From: CAWDYA01 sp963806495
GTDB lineage: Bacteria > Acidobacteriota > Polarisedimenticolia > JACPZX01 > DASXTC01
DNA: 64,000 bases
Direction of reading: 5' to 3'
Assembly (NCBI GenBank): GCA_963806495.1
Contig: CAWDYA010000007.1
Coordinates: 186,001-250,000 of the forward strand
Part shown: in pieces, positions 1-9,693 of the stretch
Numbering within the stretch: position 1 is the first letter of the stretch
Layout of the letters: each line of letters starts with the position of its first letter
Notes under the pieces: generated by a model
What the model was told of the DNA's origin: nothing
Database searches by the model: none
Seen by the model: only the letters and a program-made list of their open reading frames with translations
Translations under genes and position numbers: made by a program

Positions 1-1
1 C

Positions 2-520
2 GACAGCCCGGGCGCGCTGGCGGCTCCCACCGCGGGGCTGCACTTCACGCCGGAGGTGGTGCAGCGGATCCGCGATCGGGGTGTCGAGGTCGCGTCACTG
101 ACGCTCCATGTCGGACTGGGGACGTTCCAGCCTGTCCGCGTCGAGAGGATCGAGGAGCACCGGATGCACGCGGAGCGGTATGCGGTGAGCGAGGGCCTCG
201 CCCGGTCGATCGCCCGGACGAGGGCGGACGGAGGGCGGATCGTTGCGGTGGGGACCACGGTCACCCGCGCCCTCGAGACGGTGGCCGGCGAGGAGGGGAA
301 TGTGACTCCGGGCGAGGGCTGGTGCGACCTGTTCATCCGGCCGGGGTATCGTTTCCGTGTGGTGGAGGCGTTGCTCACCAACTTCCACCTGCCGCGGTCG
401 ACGCTGCTGATGCTGGTCTCGGCCTTCGCCGGCCGGGAGCGGGTGCTTGCCGCCTACAGCGAGGCGATCCGGATGCGTTACCGGTTCTATTCCTATGGTG
501 ATGCGATGCTGATCACATGA
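2..520 (+). CDS. queA: S-adenosylmethionine:tRNA ribosyltransferase-isomerase, C-terminal part
   Basis: The gene enters from the left edge, so only about the last 172 residues are present and the start is missing. QueA transfers and isomerises the ribosyl group of S-adenosylmethionine onto preQ1 in the wobble position of tRNA, giving epoxyqueuosine. The visible part opens with the family motif PTAGLHFTPE and contains HVGLGTFQPVR, GTTVTRALE and TNFHLPRSTLLMLVSAF, all typical of the C-terminal half of QueA. The stop overlaps the start of the following transporter by four bases (ATGA). The partner queuosine gene tgt lies 9.2 kb downstream, beyond a metabolic block. Identification is firm; only the missing N-terminus is uncertain. 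Confidence 0.96.
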   Translation, partial: DSPGALAAPTAGLHFTPEVVQRIRDRGVEVASLTLHVGLGTFQPVRVERIEEHRMHAERYAVSEGLARSIARTRADGGRIVAVGTTVTRALETVAGEEGNVTPGEGWCDLFIRPGYRFRVVEALLTNFHLPRSTLLMLVSAFAGRERVLAAYSEAIRMRYRFYSYGDAMLIT

Positions 521-1758
521 CCGGGGTGGCGGCGGTGGATGACCATCCGATGCGGTGGCCGATGCTCGTGCTGGTTTCCGCGGCGGAGCTCCTGGGCATG
601 TCGCTCTGGTTCACCGCCAGCGCGGTGTCGCCGGATCTCCAGCGGCTCTGGGGGCTCGACGCGGTGCAGGCCGGCTGGCTCACGACCACGGTGCAGCTCG
701 GATTCGTGGCCGGCACCGGGGTGGCCGCGCTGCTCAACCTGGCCGACGTCTTGCCGGCGAAGCGATACGTTGCGCTTTCGGCCGCTCTGGGCGCCGCCGC
801 CAACGCCGCGCTCGTCATCGCGCCCGGGTTTGGCTCGGCGCTGGCTCTGCGCTTCCTCACCGGCGCGTTTCTCGCCGGCGTCTACCCGCCCGCCATGAAG
901 ATGATCGCCACATGGTTCCGTTCGGCACGCGGGCTGGCCATCGGGACCGTCGTGGGCGCCCTGACCGCGGGCAAGGCCACGCCCTACCTGGTGAAGGTCT
1001 TCGACGCGGGTGATTTCCGGGAAGTGATCCTGGTGGCCTCCGGCTTCGGGCTGCTGGCGTCGGCGCTCGTGACCCTCGGCTACCGGGATGGGCCGTACGC
1101 CTTCGAGCGCCGCGCCTTCTCGTGGAGCCTGACGGGGATGGTGCTGCGCCACCGTCAGACCCGGCTGGCGATCGGCGGCTACCTGGGGCACATGTGGGAG
1201 CTCTACGCGATGTGGACCTGGATCCCCGCGTTCCTGGCGGCGAGCCTCGCCTCCACCGCCGGCCGCGCGGCCCCCCCGGGGTGGCTGGCTCCGACGCTGG
1301 CGTTCGGCAGCATCGCCACCGGCGGCGCCGGCTGCGTCTGGGGCGGCTGGCAGGCCGACCGGATGGGACGGGAGCGTCTGGTGAACCTCGCGATGGCGGC
1401 GAGCGGAATATGCTGTCTCGTCATCGGTTTGTGCTATGGCGCCAGCCCCTGGATCCTTGCGGCGGTCGCCTGGACATGGGGATTCTTCGTGGTCGCCGAC
1501 TCGGCCCAGTTCAGCGCGATCGTGACGGAGGTGGCACCTTCGCACGCGGTGGGCACCGCGCTCACCCTGCAGACCTCCCTCGGCTTCCTGCTCACGGTGG
1601 TGACGATCCAGCTCGTCCCCGGGATCGCCACGGCGGGGGGCTGGCGATGGGCCTTCCCGGTGCTGGCCCTCGGGCCCGCGGCCGGCATCGCCGCCATCAA
1701 CCGGCTGGCGCGCCTGCGCGCTCCCGGCGGGCTGGACTCCGGTCGGGCGGATCGGTAA
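517..1758 (+). CDS. Major facilitator superfamily transporter
   Basis: A 413-residue integral membrane protein with about twelve hydrophobic segments, the usual MFS size. It carries an MFS-like loop after the first helix pair (LPAKRYVALSAALGAAAN), a basic central loop near residues 195-215, and a second-half loop with ADRMGRERLVNLAM that matches the MFS D-R-x-G-R-R signature. The substrate cannot be read from the sequence. It is translationally coupled to queA (ATGA overlap). It is followed within 35 bases by an HD-domain gene and then enzymes of tricarboxylic acid chemistry, so uptake or efflux of an organic acid is a reasonable inference. No maturation or signal sequence is seen. Confidence 0.85.
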   Translation: MTGVAAVDDHPMRWPMLVLVSAAELLGMSLWFTASAVSPDLQRLWGLDAVQAGWLTTTVQLGFVAGTGVAALLNLADVLPAKRYVALSAALGAAANAALVIAPGFGSALALRFLTGAFLAGVYPPAMKMIATWFRSARGLAIGTVVGALTAGKATPYLVKVFDAGDFREVILVASGFGLLASALVTLGYRDGPYAFERRAFSWSLTGMVLRHRQTRLAIGGYLGHMWELYAMWTWIPAFLAASLASTAGRAAPPGWLAPTLAFGSIATGGAGCVWGGWQADRMGRERLVNLAMAASGICCLVIGLCYGASPWILAAVAWTWGFFVVADSAQFSAIVTEVAPSHAVGTALTLQTSLGFLLTVVTIQLVPGIATAGGWRWAFPVLALGPAAGIAAINRLARLRAPGGLDSGRADR

Positions 1759-1791
1759 CCTGTCTCCGTAAAACACAGGAGGAAGGCACCA

Positions 1792-2337
1792 ATGCGCGAT
1801 GCCGTCAAACGGCTGTGGCCCGAGCTCGACTGGATCAAGGACGTGAAGCTGCGCGAGGCGACTCTCGAGACCTGGGTCCGTGCGTTCGGGATGAGCCCGC
1901 TGAAACCGGAGGATCTGGAGGAAATTCCCTTCACTCTGCTGGTTCCGGACTGCCCCGCGACCTTCATGGAGCACAAGCGCTGCGTGGTGCACATCGCCCG
2001 CCGCTCCGCGGAGGCGATGCGCGAGCACCTGGGCCGCGCGCTGCCGATCGATATGGACACGGTGATCGCCGGCGCGATCCTGGCCGACGTGGGCAAGCTG
2101 CTCGAGTACGAGAAGGTCGACGGCAAGGCGCGTCAGGGGAAGCGCGGGAAGAACCTGCGTCATCCGTTCACCGGAGTGGCCGTCGCGATGCAGTGCGGCG
2201 TCCCCGACGAGGTGTGCCACGTCATCGCGACGCACGCGGGCGAGGGCGATCTGGTCAAACGCAGCACCGAGGCGATCATCGTCCACCACGCCGACTTCAT
2301 GAGCTACCTCCCGTTCAGGAACCTCGAGAAGAAATAA
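1792..2337 (+). CDS. HD-domain protein with a substituted HD doublet
   Basis: A 181-residue soluble protein. The arrangement of an early histidine (MEHKRCVVHIAR), a central LADVGK, later histidines (RHPFTG and ATHAGEG) and a C-terminal HHADF matches the HD metal-dependent phosphohydrolase fold. In most HD proteins the central motif is HD; here the visible residues are Ala-Asp, so one metal ligand of the signature appears replaced. It has a good ribosome site (AGGAGG at about 1779) and sits between the transporter and the MmgE/PrpD gene, in the same direction with short gaps. Its reaction is unknown. It could be a hydrolase of a phosphorylated or CoA-derived metabolite of this module, or a regulator of it. 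Confidence 0.75.
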   Translation: MRDAVKRLWPELDWIKDVKLREATLETWVRAFGMSPLKPEDLEEIPFTLLVPDCPATFMEHKRCVVHIARRSAEAMREHLGRALPIDMDTVIAGAILADVGKLLEYEKVDGKARQGKRGKNLRHPFTGVAVAMQCGVPDEVCHVIATHAGEGDLVKRSTEAIIVHHADFMSYLPFRNLEKK

Positions 2338-2358
2338 CGCGCTCAAAGGAGCTCCACC

Positions 2359-3744
2359 ATGTCCGCCAGCAAGGGTACCGTCACGGCCCGGATGGCCGAG
2401 TGGGCCGCCGGCCTGACCTACGAGTCGATAGCTCCGGAAGCCGTCCACGAGGCGCGGCGCTACCTGCTGGACTCGTTCGGCTGCGCCCTGGGCGGCTATC
2501 AGCAGCATGATGTCCGGATAGCCCTCCAGGTCCTCGAGGAGACAGCGGGACGCGGGCCGGCCACCGTCATCGGGACCGGCGCATCGCTCGACGCCGTCTC
2601 GGCATCGCTCCTCAACGCGCTGATGGTGCGCGTGATGGACTACAACGACATCTACTGGAAGCAGGATCCGTCGCATCCCTCCGACATCATCCCGGCGGCA
2701 ATGGCGTGCGGGGAACGGGCTCGTCTCGGAGGGCGCGACCTGATCGTCGGCATCGTGCTCGGCCACGAGTTCGAGATGCGGCTTTGCGAGGCCGCCTGGC
2801 CGGGTATCCGCGAGCGGGGCTGGCACCACGCGACCCTCACCGCGTTCGCCTCGCCTGTCGTCGCCGGCCGGATGCTGGGTCTCGACGCGCAGAAGATCCA
2901 GCACGCCATCGGCATCTCCGCCAGTCGTCACGCGACGTTCGGCGCTGCCGTGGCCGGCAAGCTCACCATGATGAAGAACACGGTGGATCCGATGGCCACG
3001 CAGAGCGGGGTCCTGGCCGCACTGCTGGCCGAGAAGGGGTACACCGGCCCGGAGCACATCATCGACGGCAAGGAAGGGCTGGTCCACTGCCTGGGCCCGG
3101 AGTGGAAGCTCGATGTCCTGACCGAGGGGCTCGGGTCGTCGTGGCGGATCACCTCGTGCGGGATGAAGGCGTATCCCACCGAGGCACTGACCCACACCCC
3201 GATCTCGGCGGTCCTGGACCTGGTGCGGGACAACGACCTGAAGCCCGGCCAGGTGAAGAAGGTGCACGTTCGCTCGCTCGCTCGCGCCGCCGACATCCTC
3301 TCCGATCCGTCCAAGTACGATCCCCGCACGAAGGAGACGGCCGACCACAGCCTGCCCTACGTGATCGCCGCCGCTATCGTCGACCGGCAGGTGACCCCGG
3401 CGCAGTTCACGGACGAGAGAATCATGGATCCGGTCATCCGCGAGCAGCTCGGCAAGATCGAGGTGGTCGCCGACCCGGAGATCGAGAAGGTCTTCCCGGC
3501 GCTGCAGCGCGTCATCGTGACGATCACCACGGTCGACGGCAGGCAGCACACGAAGCAGGTCGACTACCCGAAAGGGGACGCGCGCAACCCGCTCACGGAC
3601 GGCGAGATCGAGGAGAAGTTCGCCGCGCTGGCCGGCCCGGTCATGCCCAGGGACCGGCAACGCAGGCTGATCGACGCAGTCTGGAGGCTGGAGAGCCTGG
3701 GCTCGATCACCGAGCTGATGACTCTCGCGAAGGCGGCGAGGTAG
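2359..3744 (+). CDS. MmgE/PrpD family protein
   Basis: A 461-residue protein of the MmgE/PrpD family, which includes 2-methylcitrate dehydratase, cis-aconitate decarboxylase and related carboxylic-acid hydro-lyases. Family features include YLLDSFGCALGG near residue 35, RVMDYNDIYWKQDPSHPSDIIPAAMA (split over residues 93-120), an H-A-I-G-I-S-A-S-R-H-A-T stretch near residue 180, and MKAYPTEALTH near residue 265. Length is normal for the family. An AAGGAG ribosome site precedes the ATG. It lies in a co-directional block with an aconitase-like hydratase, a decarboxylating-dehydrogenase homologue and citrate-lyase subunits, so a tricarboxylate dehydratase or cis-aconitate-type role is likely. The exact substrate, including 2-methylcitrate, cannot be decided because no methylcitrate synthase or methylisocitrate lyase is present. 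Confidence 0.88.
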   Translation: MSASKGTVTARMAEWAAGLTYESIAPEAVHEARRYLLDSFGCALGGYQQHDVRIALQVLEETAGRGPATVIGTGASLDAVSASLLNALMVRVMDYNDIYWKQDPSHPSDIIPAAMACGERARLGGRDLIVGIVLGHEFEMRLCEAAWPGIRERGWHHATLTAFASPVVAGRMLGLDAQKIQHAIGISASRHATFGAAVAGKLTMMKNTVDPMATQSGVLAALLAEKGYTGPEHIIDGKEGLVHCLGPEWKLDVLTEGLGSSWRITSCGMKAYPTEALTHTPISAVLDLVRDNDLKPGQVKKVHVRSLARAADILSDPSKYDPRTKETADHSLPYVIAAAIVDRQVTPAQFTDERIMDPVIREQLGKIEVVADPEIEKVFPALQRVIVTITTVDGRQHTKQVDYPKGDARNPLTDGEIEEKFAALAGPVMPRDRQRRLIDAVWRLESLGSITELMTLAKAAR

Positions 3745-3748
3745 CGTC

Positions 3749-5704
3749 ATGGGCCGGACGGTCATCGAGAAGATCGCGCAGAGCGCCATGACGGCGGGGC
3801 CCGAGGGGCGCGGGCTTCGGGCGGGGGACTTCCTTTCGATGCGGCCCCGGCACGTCATGACGCACGACAACACCTCCGCCGTCATGAAGAAGTTCAACGC
3901 GATCGGCGTTGCGGCGGTCGCCGATCCGGGGCAGCCGGTCTTCGTCCTGGATCACGATATCCAGAACACCTCGGAGGCGAACCTCGCGAAGTACCGATCG
4001 ATCGAGTCGTTTGCGAGCAAGCACGGGATCGCCTTCTACCCGGCGGGGTCGGGGATCGGGCACCAGGTGATGTGCGAGCAGCTCTACGCGACGCCCGGCT
4101 CGCTCGTCGTGGCTTCCGACTCGCACTCGAACATGTACGGGGCGATGGGCGCTCTGGGAACCCCCGTGGTGCGCACCGACGCGGCCGCCATCTGGGCCAC
4201 GGGCGAATTCTGGTGGCAGATCCCTCGCACCGTCCAGGTGGTGCTGGAGGGAAAGCTCGCGCCGGGCGCGACAGGCAAGGACGTCATCATCACCCTGTGC
4301 GGCCGGTACTCGAATGGCGAAGTGCTCAACGCGGCGGTGGAGTTCGGCGGGCCCGGCGTGGCCGGGTTGTCGATGGAGGAGCGGATGACCATCGCCAACA
4401 TGACCACCGAATGGGGGGCGCTGGCCGGCTGGTTCCCGATCGACGCGGTGACGATCGCATACATCCGCAGGAGGCTCGAGATCCTCGGCGAGGCGGGCGC
4501 GTCGCGTGTCACCCCCGAGGAGCTCTCCGTCTGGCAGAACCGGCCGGTGGCTCCCGACGAGGACGCGGAATACGCGGCCCGCATCACCCTCGATCTCGCC
4601 TCGGTGTCGCCGCACGTCTCGGGTCCCGACACGGTGCAGGTGATGACCTCTCTGGCCGAGCTGGAGAAGAAGCGCGTGGCCATCCAGAAGGCGTACCTGA
4701 TCTCGTGCGTGAACTCGCGGCTGAACGATCTCCGCGAGGCGGCGCGCGCCCTCCAGGGGCGCAAGGTGGCACCGGGCGTGTCGTTCTACGTCGCGTCCGC
4801 CAGCCGGGAGGTGCAGCAGCAGGCCGAGGAGGACGGCACCTGGAAGACGCTGGTGGCCGCCGGAGCACAGCCGCTGCCTTCGGGATGCGGTCCCTGCATC
4901 GGTCTCGGAACCGGACTGCTCGAGCCGGGAGAGGTGGGCATCTCCGCCACCAACCGCAACTTCAAGGGGCGCATGGGCTCGCGCGAAGCGAAGTGCTACC
5001 TGGCGAGCCCCGCCGTGGTGGCGGCCTCCGCCGCGGCCGGCTTCATCACCGGACCGCAGCCGGCGGCTGCGCGCGCGCTGCGCACCGGTATCGAGACCAG
5101 GCGGACCGGAACGGCATCGTCCGAGAAGGTCGCGATCCTCGACGGGTTCCCCGGGACGATCCGCGGCCGGCTCCTGTTCCTGCCGCAGGACAACCTGAAT
5201 ACCGACGGGATCTACGGGAAGGACTACACCTACCGGGAGGACATGACCCCGTCGATGATGGCCCAGGTTGTGATGGCGAACTACGATCCCGGATTTGCGG
5301 ATACGGCGAAGGCGGGGGACATCCTCGTCGGCGGCGCCAATTTCGGCACCGGGTCGAGCCGCGAGCAGGCGGTGACAGCGCTGCAGGCCAAAGGGATCGC
5401 GCTGCTCGTCGCGGCCAGCTTCTCGCAGACCTACCTTCGCAACGCGTTCAACAACGGGTTCGCCTGCGTGGAGTGCCCCGATCTCGTGGCGTATCTGAGG
5501 CAGAGCCTCGCCGGCCCCATCCAGGACGGTGCGAGGACGATTATCGCCGGAGAGGATTTCCTGGTCGACTTCTCATCGGGCACGATCGAAGTCGGGGGGC
5601 GCGTGTTCAATTTCCCGCCGCTCGGCACGGTGCCGCAATCGCTCGTCGTCTCGGGCGGGGTGGAGAACCAGGTGCGCGCGCGGCTCGGTCTCGGAAACAA
5701 CTGA
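3749..5704 (+). CDS. Aconitase-superfamily hydratase, homoaconitase-like single chain
   Basis: A 651-residue protein joining the large and swivel domains found separately in LeuC and LeuD. Aconitases isomerise hydroxy-tricarboxylates through a 4Fe-4S cluster. The three cluster cysteines are visible at Cys320 (ISCVNSRL) and Cys380/Cys383 (SGCGPCIG). The swivel part has DNLNTDGIYGKDYTY and ANFGTGSSREQA. From memory these resemble fungal-type homoaconitase more than aconitase, which normally has SSREHA. It starts four bases after the MmgE/PrpD stop and is followed by a gene of the isocitrate/isopropylmalate dehydrogenase family. No homocitrate synthase is nearby, so the true substrate (isocitrate, homocitrate or an analogue) stays open. 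Confidence 0.88.
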   Translation: MGRTVIEKIAQSAMTAGPEGRGLRAGDFLSMRPRHVMTHDNTSAVMKKFNAIGVAAVADPGQPVFVLDHDIQNTSEANLAKYRSIESFASKHGIAFYPAGSGIGHQVMCEQLYATPGSLVVASDSHSNMYGAMGALGTPVVRTDAAAIWATGEFWWQIPRTVQVVLEGKLAPGATGKDVIITLCGRYSNGEVLNAAVEFGGPGVAGLSMEERMTIANMTTEWGALAGWFPIDAVTIAYIRRRLEILGEAGASRVTPEELSVWQNRPVAPDEDAEYAARITLDLASVSPHVSGPDTVQVMTSLAELEKKRVAIQKAYLISCVNSRLNDLREAARALQGRKVAPGVSFYVASASREVQQQAEEDGTWKTLVAAGAQPLPSGCGPCIGLGTGLLEPGEVGISATNRNFKGRMGSREAKCYLASPAVVAASAAAGFITGPQPAAARALRTGIETRRTGTASSEKVAILDGFPGTIRGRLLFLPQDNLNTDGIYGKDYTYREDMTPSMMAQVVMANYDPGFADTAKAGDILVGGANFGTGSSREQAVTALQAKGIALLVAASFSQTYLRNAFNNGFACVECPDLVAYLRQSLAGPIQDGARTIIAGEDFLVDFSSGTIEVGGRVFNFPPLGTVPQSLVVSGGVENQVRARLGLGNN

Positions 5705-5727
5705 CAATCATCCAGGTGCGGAGAGAC

Positions 5728-6915
5728 ATGATGGCTCGCAGGACAGTGGTGGCGATGCCGGGCGACGGCATCGGCAAGGTGGTGCTTCCCGAGGCGGTGC
5801 GAGTCCTCGAGGCGGTTGGCTTCGAGGCGGAGTACGTTCACGGCGATATCGGCTGGGACTTCTGGATCAACGAAGGCAACGCGCTGCCCGACCGTACGGT
5901 CGATCTGCTGGCGCGACACAAGCTGGGGCTGTTCGGCGCCATCACCTCCAAGCCGAAGAAGAAGGCGGCCGCCGAGCTCAAGCCCGAGCTGCGGGACAAG
6001 GGGCTGAGCTACTTCAGCCCCATCGTCTCCATGCGGCAGCGGTTCAACCTGGACACCTGCGTCCGTCCCTGCCGCTCGTTTCCGGGCAACCCGCTCAACT
6101 TCATCCGCCACCGCGGCGACGGGTTCGAGGAGCCGACGGTCGACGCGGTGATCTTCCGGCAGAACACCGAAGGGATGTACGCCGGCGTGGAGTGGACGAA
6201 CCCGCCCGAGCCGGTGCGCGCCGCGCTCGCCACCCATCCCAAGTTCAAGGCGTTCGCGGGCGTGCCTCCCGAGGATCTGGCGGTCTCCACCCGCATCTTC
6301 ACCCGGCAGGCGTGCCGCAGGATCGTCACGGCTGCGTTCGAGCATGCTGCGAAGCACGGCTACGAGTCGGTGACGGTCTGCGAGAAGCCGAACGTGCTGC
6401 GTGAGACATCGGGGATGATGGAGGACGTCGCGCGCGAGGTGAAGGAGTCGTTCCCGAAGATCCATCTCTGGTCCACCAACATCGACGCGCAGATGATGTG
6501 GCTCACGAAGAACCCGGAGGACTACGGGGTGATCGTGGCGGGCAACCTGTTCGGCGATATCGTCTCCGATGCCTTCGCCGGCCTCGTCGGTGGGCTGGGT
6601 TTCGCCTGCTCGGGCAATATCGGCGAGGAGGTGGCCGTGTTCGAGCCGACGCACGGCTCGGCGCCGAAGTACGCCGAGCTGGACCCGCCGATCGTCAACC
6701 CGATCGCCATGATCCTCTCCGCCGCGATGATGCTCGATCACGTGGGCGAGACGGACAGGGCGAACCGGATCCGTGCGGCGATCGCAACGGTGGTCCGCGA
6801 GGGTGCGGTGCGGACCTATGACATGCTGCGTCTTCCGGGAGGGCCGGACGCGATCGCCAGGGGCGCGGCCACGACGACCCGGATGACCGACGCCATTCTG
6901 GAGAAGCTTCCGTAG
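5728..6915 (+). CDS. Isocitrate/homoisocitrate/isopropylmalate dehydrogenase family protein
   Basis: A 395-residue beta-decarboxylating dehydrogenase. It has the N-terminal GDGIGKVV, NTEGMYAGVEW, the metal and substrate block GNLFGDIVSDAFAGLVGG, and FEPTHGSAPKYA. Lys314-Tyr315 occupy the place where NADP-dependent E. coli Icd has Lys344-Tyr345, so NADP is the likely cofactor. Ser97 aligns with the isocitrate-contacting serine (SPIVSMRQ), but the next contact, Asn115 in Icd, is Ile99 here. The substrate may therefore not be plain isocitrate. The ATG at 5728 is chosen because GGAGAG lies just upstream; a second ATG follows at 5731. It sits between the homoaconitase-like gene and the CitD-CitE fusion. 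Confidence 0.88.
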   Translation: MMARRTVVAMPGDGIGKVVLPEAVRVLEAVGFEAEYVHGDIGWDFWINEGNALPDRTVDLLARHKLGLFGAITSKPKKKAAAELKPELRDKGLSYFSPIVSMRQRFNLDTCVRPCRSFPGNPLNFIRHRGDGFEEPTVDAVIFRQNTEGMYAGVEWTNPPEPVRAALATHPKFKAFAGVPPEDLAVSTRIFTRQACRRIVTAAFEHAAKHGYESVTVCEKPNVLRETSGMMEDVAREVKESFPKIHLWSTNIDAQMMWLTKNPEDYGVIVAGNLFGDIVSDAFAGLVGGLGFACSGNIGEEVAVFEPTHGSAPKYAELDPPIVNPIAMILSAAMMLDHVGETDRANRIRAAIATVVREGAVRTYDMLRLPGGPDAIARGAATTTRMTDAILEKLP

Positions 6916-6917
6916 CC

Positions 6918-8135
6918 ATGGCCAAGACGGCGCGCGCGCCCCTGCCGGGGCGGGGCGAAGCGGGGCGCACGGGAGACGATGTCCGGTCCGATCTCCACGT
7001 CGTCGTGGAACCATCCGGTGCCGGCGACATCACGATCGAGCTCCAGTCGCGTGTCGAGCCCTACTACGGAGATGCGATACGCGAGCAGGTGACGCGGACG
7101 CTCGAGGCCCTCGGCGTCGAAGCCGTCCGTGTCATCATCGACGATCGCGGCGCGCTGCCGTTCGTCATCCAGGCACGGGTCGAGGCGGCGGTGAGAGCGG
7201 CCGGCGCCACAGACACGGGCGACGCCCGGCCCACGGTTCGGGCGGGGGAGCCCCCGGCCCCCTCGGCGAAGGATCGGCTGCGCCGGTCGCGACTGTATGT
7301 TCCGGGCAACGAGCCGAAGTTCATGGTGAACGCCGGCCTGCACGGCCCCGACGCCGTGATCCTCGATCTGGAGGACTCCGTCCACCCCGACGCCAAGGAC
7401 GCTGCCCGCCTGCTGGTGCGCAACGCGCTTCGGTGCGTCGATTTCGGAAGCTGCGAGCGTATGGTTCGGATCAACCAGCTCCCGCTCGGGCTTCGCGACC
7501 TCGAAGCGGTCGTGCCGGAGCGTCCTGATATGATTCTGATCCCGAAGGTGGACGACCCCGAGCAGGTGCGGCAGGTGGAGGCCGGGATCGGTCGGAGTCT
7601 GGGGTTCCTCGGCAAGGGGCGGCCGATATGGCTCATGCCGATCCTCGAATCGGCTCTCGGGGTGGAGAGGGCGTTCGAGATCGCGGGCAGCAGCCCGAGC
7701 GTCGCCGCGCTCACCATCGGCCTGGAGGACTACACGGCCGATCTCGGGGTCGTCAAGACGCCTTCGGGGGACGAGTCGGCCTGGGCCCGCGCGCGTCTCG
7801 TCAACGCGGCGAAGGCGAGCGGCGTGCAGGCGATCGATTCGGTCTACGGCGACATCGGTGATCTGGAGGGGCTGCGTGCCTGGGCCCGTCGCTCCAAGGC
7901 GCAGGGATACGAGGGGATGGGTTGCGTGCATCCGCGGCAGATCCCGGTCATCCACGAAGGATTCTCGCCCGAGCGGGCCGAGATCGACAAGGCGTTACGG
8001 ATCGTCGAGGCGTTCGAGGAGGCGCAGCGGAAGGGGCTCGCGGTGGTCAACCTGGGATCGAAGATGATCGACCCGCCGGTGGTCGAGCGGGCGCGACGGC
8101 TGGTGGAGCGGGCGCGTCGCATGGGGCTGGTATGA
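6918..8135 (+). CDS. citE: Fused citrate lyase acyl-carrier (CitD) and beta subunit (CitE)
   Basis: A 405-residue two-domain protein. Residues 25-95 resemble the citrate lyase acyl-carrier protein CitD: EPSGAGDI, VEPYYGDAIR and DDRGALPFVIQARVEA align with the E. coli protein. Ser33 falls where the phosphoribosyl-dephospho-CoA group is attached. A linker of about 30 residues follows. From residue 126 it is a CitE/HpcH-HpaI type lyase (RSRLYVPGNEPKFM, DAVILDLEDSVHPDAK, GCVHPRQIPVIHEGF). The complex cleaves citrate, or citramalate in the paralogous enzyme, via an acyl-ACP thioester to acetate and a 2-oxo acid. The two domains are normally separate proteins. The start follows the dehydrogenase stop by two bases. 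Confidence 0.88.
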   Translation: MAKTARAPLPGRGEAGRTGDDVRSDLHVVVEPSGAGDITIELQSRVEPYYGDAIREQVTRTLEALGVEAVRVIIDDRGALPFVIQARVEAAVRAAGATDTGDARPTVRAGEPPAPSAKDRLRRSRLYVPGNEPKFMVNAGLHGPDAVILDLEDSVHPDAKDAARLLVRNALRCVDFGSCERMVRINQLPLGLRDLEAVVPERPDMILIPKVDDPEQVRQVEAGIGRSLGFLGKGRPIWLMPILESALGVERAFEIAGSSPSVAALTIGLEDYTADLGVVKTPSGDESAWARARLVNAAKASGVQAIDSVYGDIGDLEGLRAWARRSKAQGYEGMGCVHPRQIPVIHEGFSPERAEIDKALRIVEAFEEAQRKGLAVVNLGSKMIDPPVVERARRLVERARRMGLV

Positions 8136-9693
8136 GCCGCCGGGACCGGCTCGAGCAGAACGCCGCCGGGCGCCGCGTGCCGGCCGCCGTCAACGGCACG
8201 GCGCAGGCCCCCTACAAGGGGGTGGGCGGGCACCGTCCCGACGGACGAAAGCAGGCCCCCCTCATCCGATCCGCGTCCGACTATCCTGCCGACGGTGACA
8301 AGCGGGTGAAGACCCTCGAAGGGGCGCTGGAGCGGTGCGGCCTGCGCGACGGGATGGTGATATCGAGCCACCACCATTTCCGCAACGGCGACAGGCTGGC
8401 GCTCCTGGCGCTGCAGGCGGCGGCCCGACTCGGCGTCAAGGATCTGATGTGGTTCCCGAGCGCGTCGTTTCCCTGTCAGGCCCCGGTTGTGGACCTGATG
8501 GAGCAGGGGGTGGTGCATCACATCGAGGGGAGCCTCAACGGGCCTCTCGGCGACTACTGCTCGCGCGGGAAGATGCGCGGTCTGGGGGTCCTTCGGTCCC
8601 ACGGCGGGCGATGGCAGGCGATCCAGGACGGAGAGGTGAAGATCGACGTTGCCGTGATCGCGGCCCCCACAGCCGACGCGTTCGGCAACGCCGACGGCAG
8701 CCACGGCCCGTCGGCCTGTGGATCGCTGGGCTTCGCGCTCGCCGACTCCGTATACGCCGAACGGGTGATCGTCGCCACGGACAATCTGGTGCCGTTCCCG
8801 TGCGTGCCCTGGCAGATCCAGGGCAACAACGTCGACTGTGTCGTCGAGCTGGACAGCATCGGCGACCCGTCGCAGATCGTCTCGGGCACCACGCAGATCA
8901 CGAAGAGCCCCGACCGGCTGCGTATCGCCGAGTTCGTCGCCCGGCTCCTGCGTGACACGGGGATCATGCGCGACGGGTTCTCCTTTCAGGCGGGCGCGGG
9001 GGGGATCGCGCTGGCGTTCGTCTCGTATCTGAAGGGGATGATGAAGCAGGCGGGCGTGCACGCCCGGTTCGTCAGGGGTGGCTCGACGAAGTACCTCGTC
9101 GACATGCTCGACGAGGGGCTGACCGATTACATCCTCGACGGGCAGACATTCGATCTCGACGGCGTGAGGAGCATCGCCTCCGACCCGCGGCATGTCGCCA
9201 CGTCCCCGTTTACCTCGTACAACCATCATGGCAAAGGCAACTTCGCCTCGATGGTGGACGCCGTGGTGCTGGGCGCCACCGAGGTCGACGTGAACTTCAA
9301 CGCCAACGTCGTGACTCACTCCGACGGCCGGCTCCTGCACGGGATCGGCGGGTGGCAGAACTGTCTGTTCAGCAAGTGCACCATCCTGGCGGTTCCGTCG
9401 TTCCGTGACCGGATCCCGGTGATCGTCGACGAGGTGACGACGTTGACCGGCCCGGGCGAGCTGATCGACGTGGTGGCCACCGAGCGGGGGATCGCGATCA
9501 ACCCGAGGCGGAGCGACCTCATCGACGCTCTCGCCGGCTCCGATCTGCCGATCCGGCCGATCCGGGACATCAAGGACGAGGTCGAGGCGATATGCGGGGG
9601 GGCGCCGCGCAAGCCGCGGCTCCTGGATCGGCCCGTCGCGGTGGTGAAGTGGGTGGACGGCACTCTCCTCGACACCGTCTGGCAGGTCGAAGG

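Noticed and set aside
493..3897. A 1134-codon open frame on the minus strand opposite the MFS, HD, PrpD and queA genes
   Set aside because: It runs antisense to four clearly conserved genes, is Arg/His/Asp/Gly-rich and has no family features. High GC content keeps such frames open.
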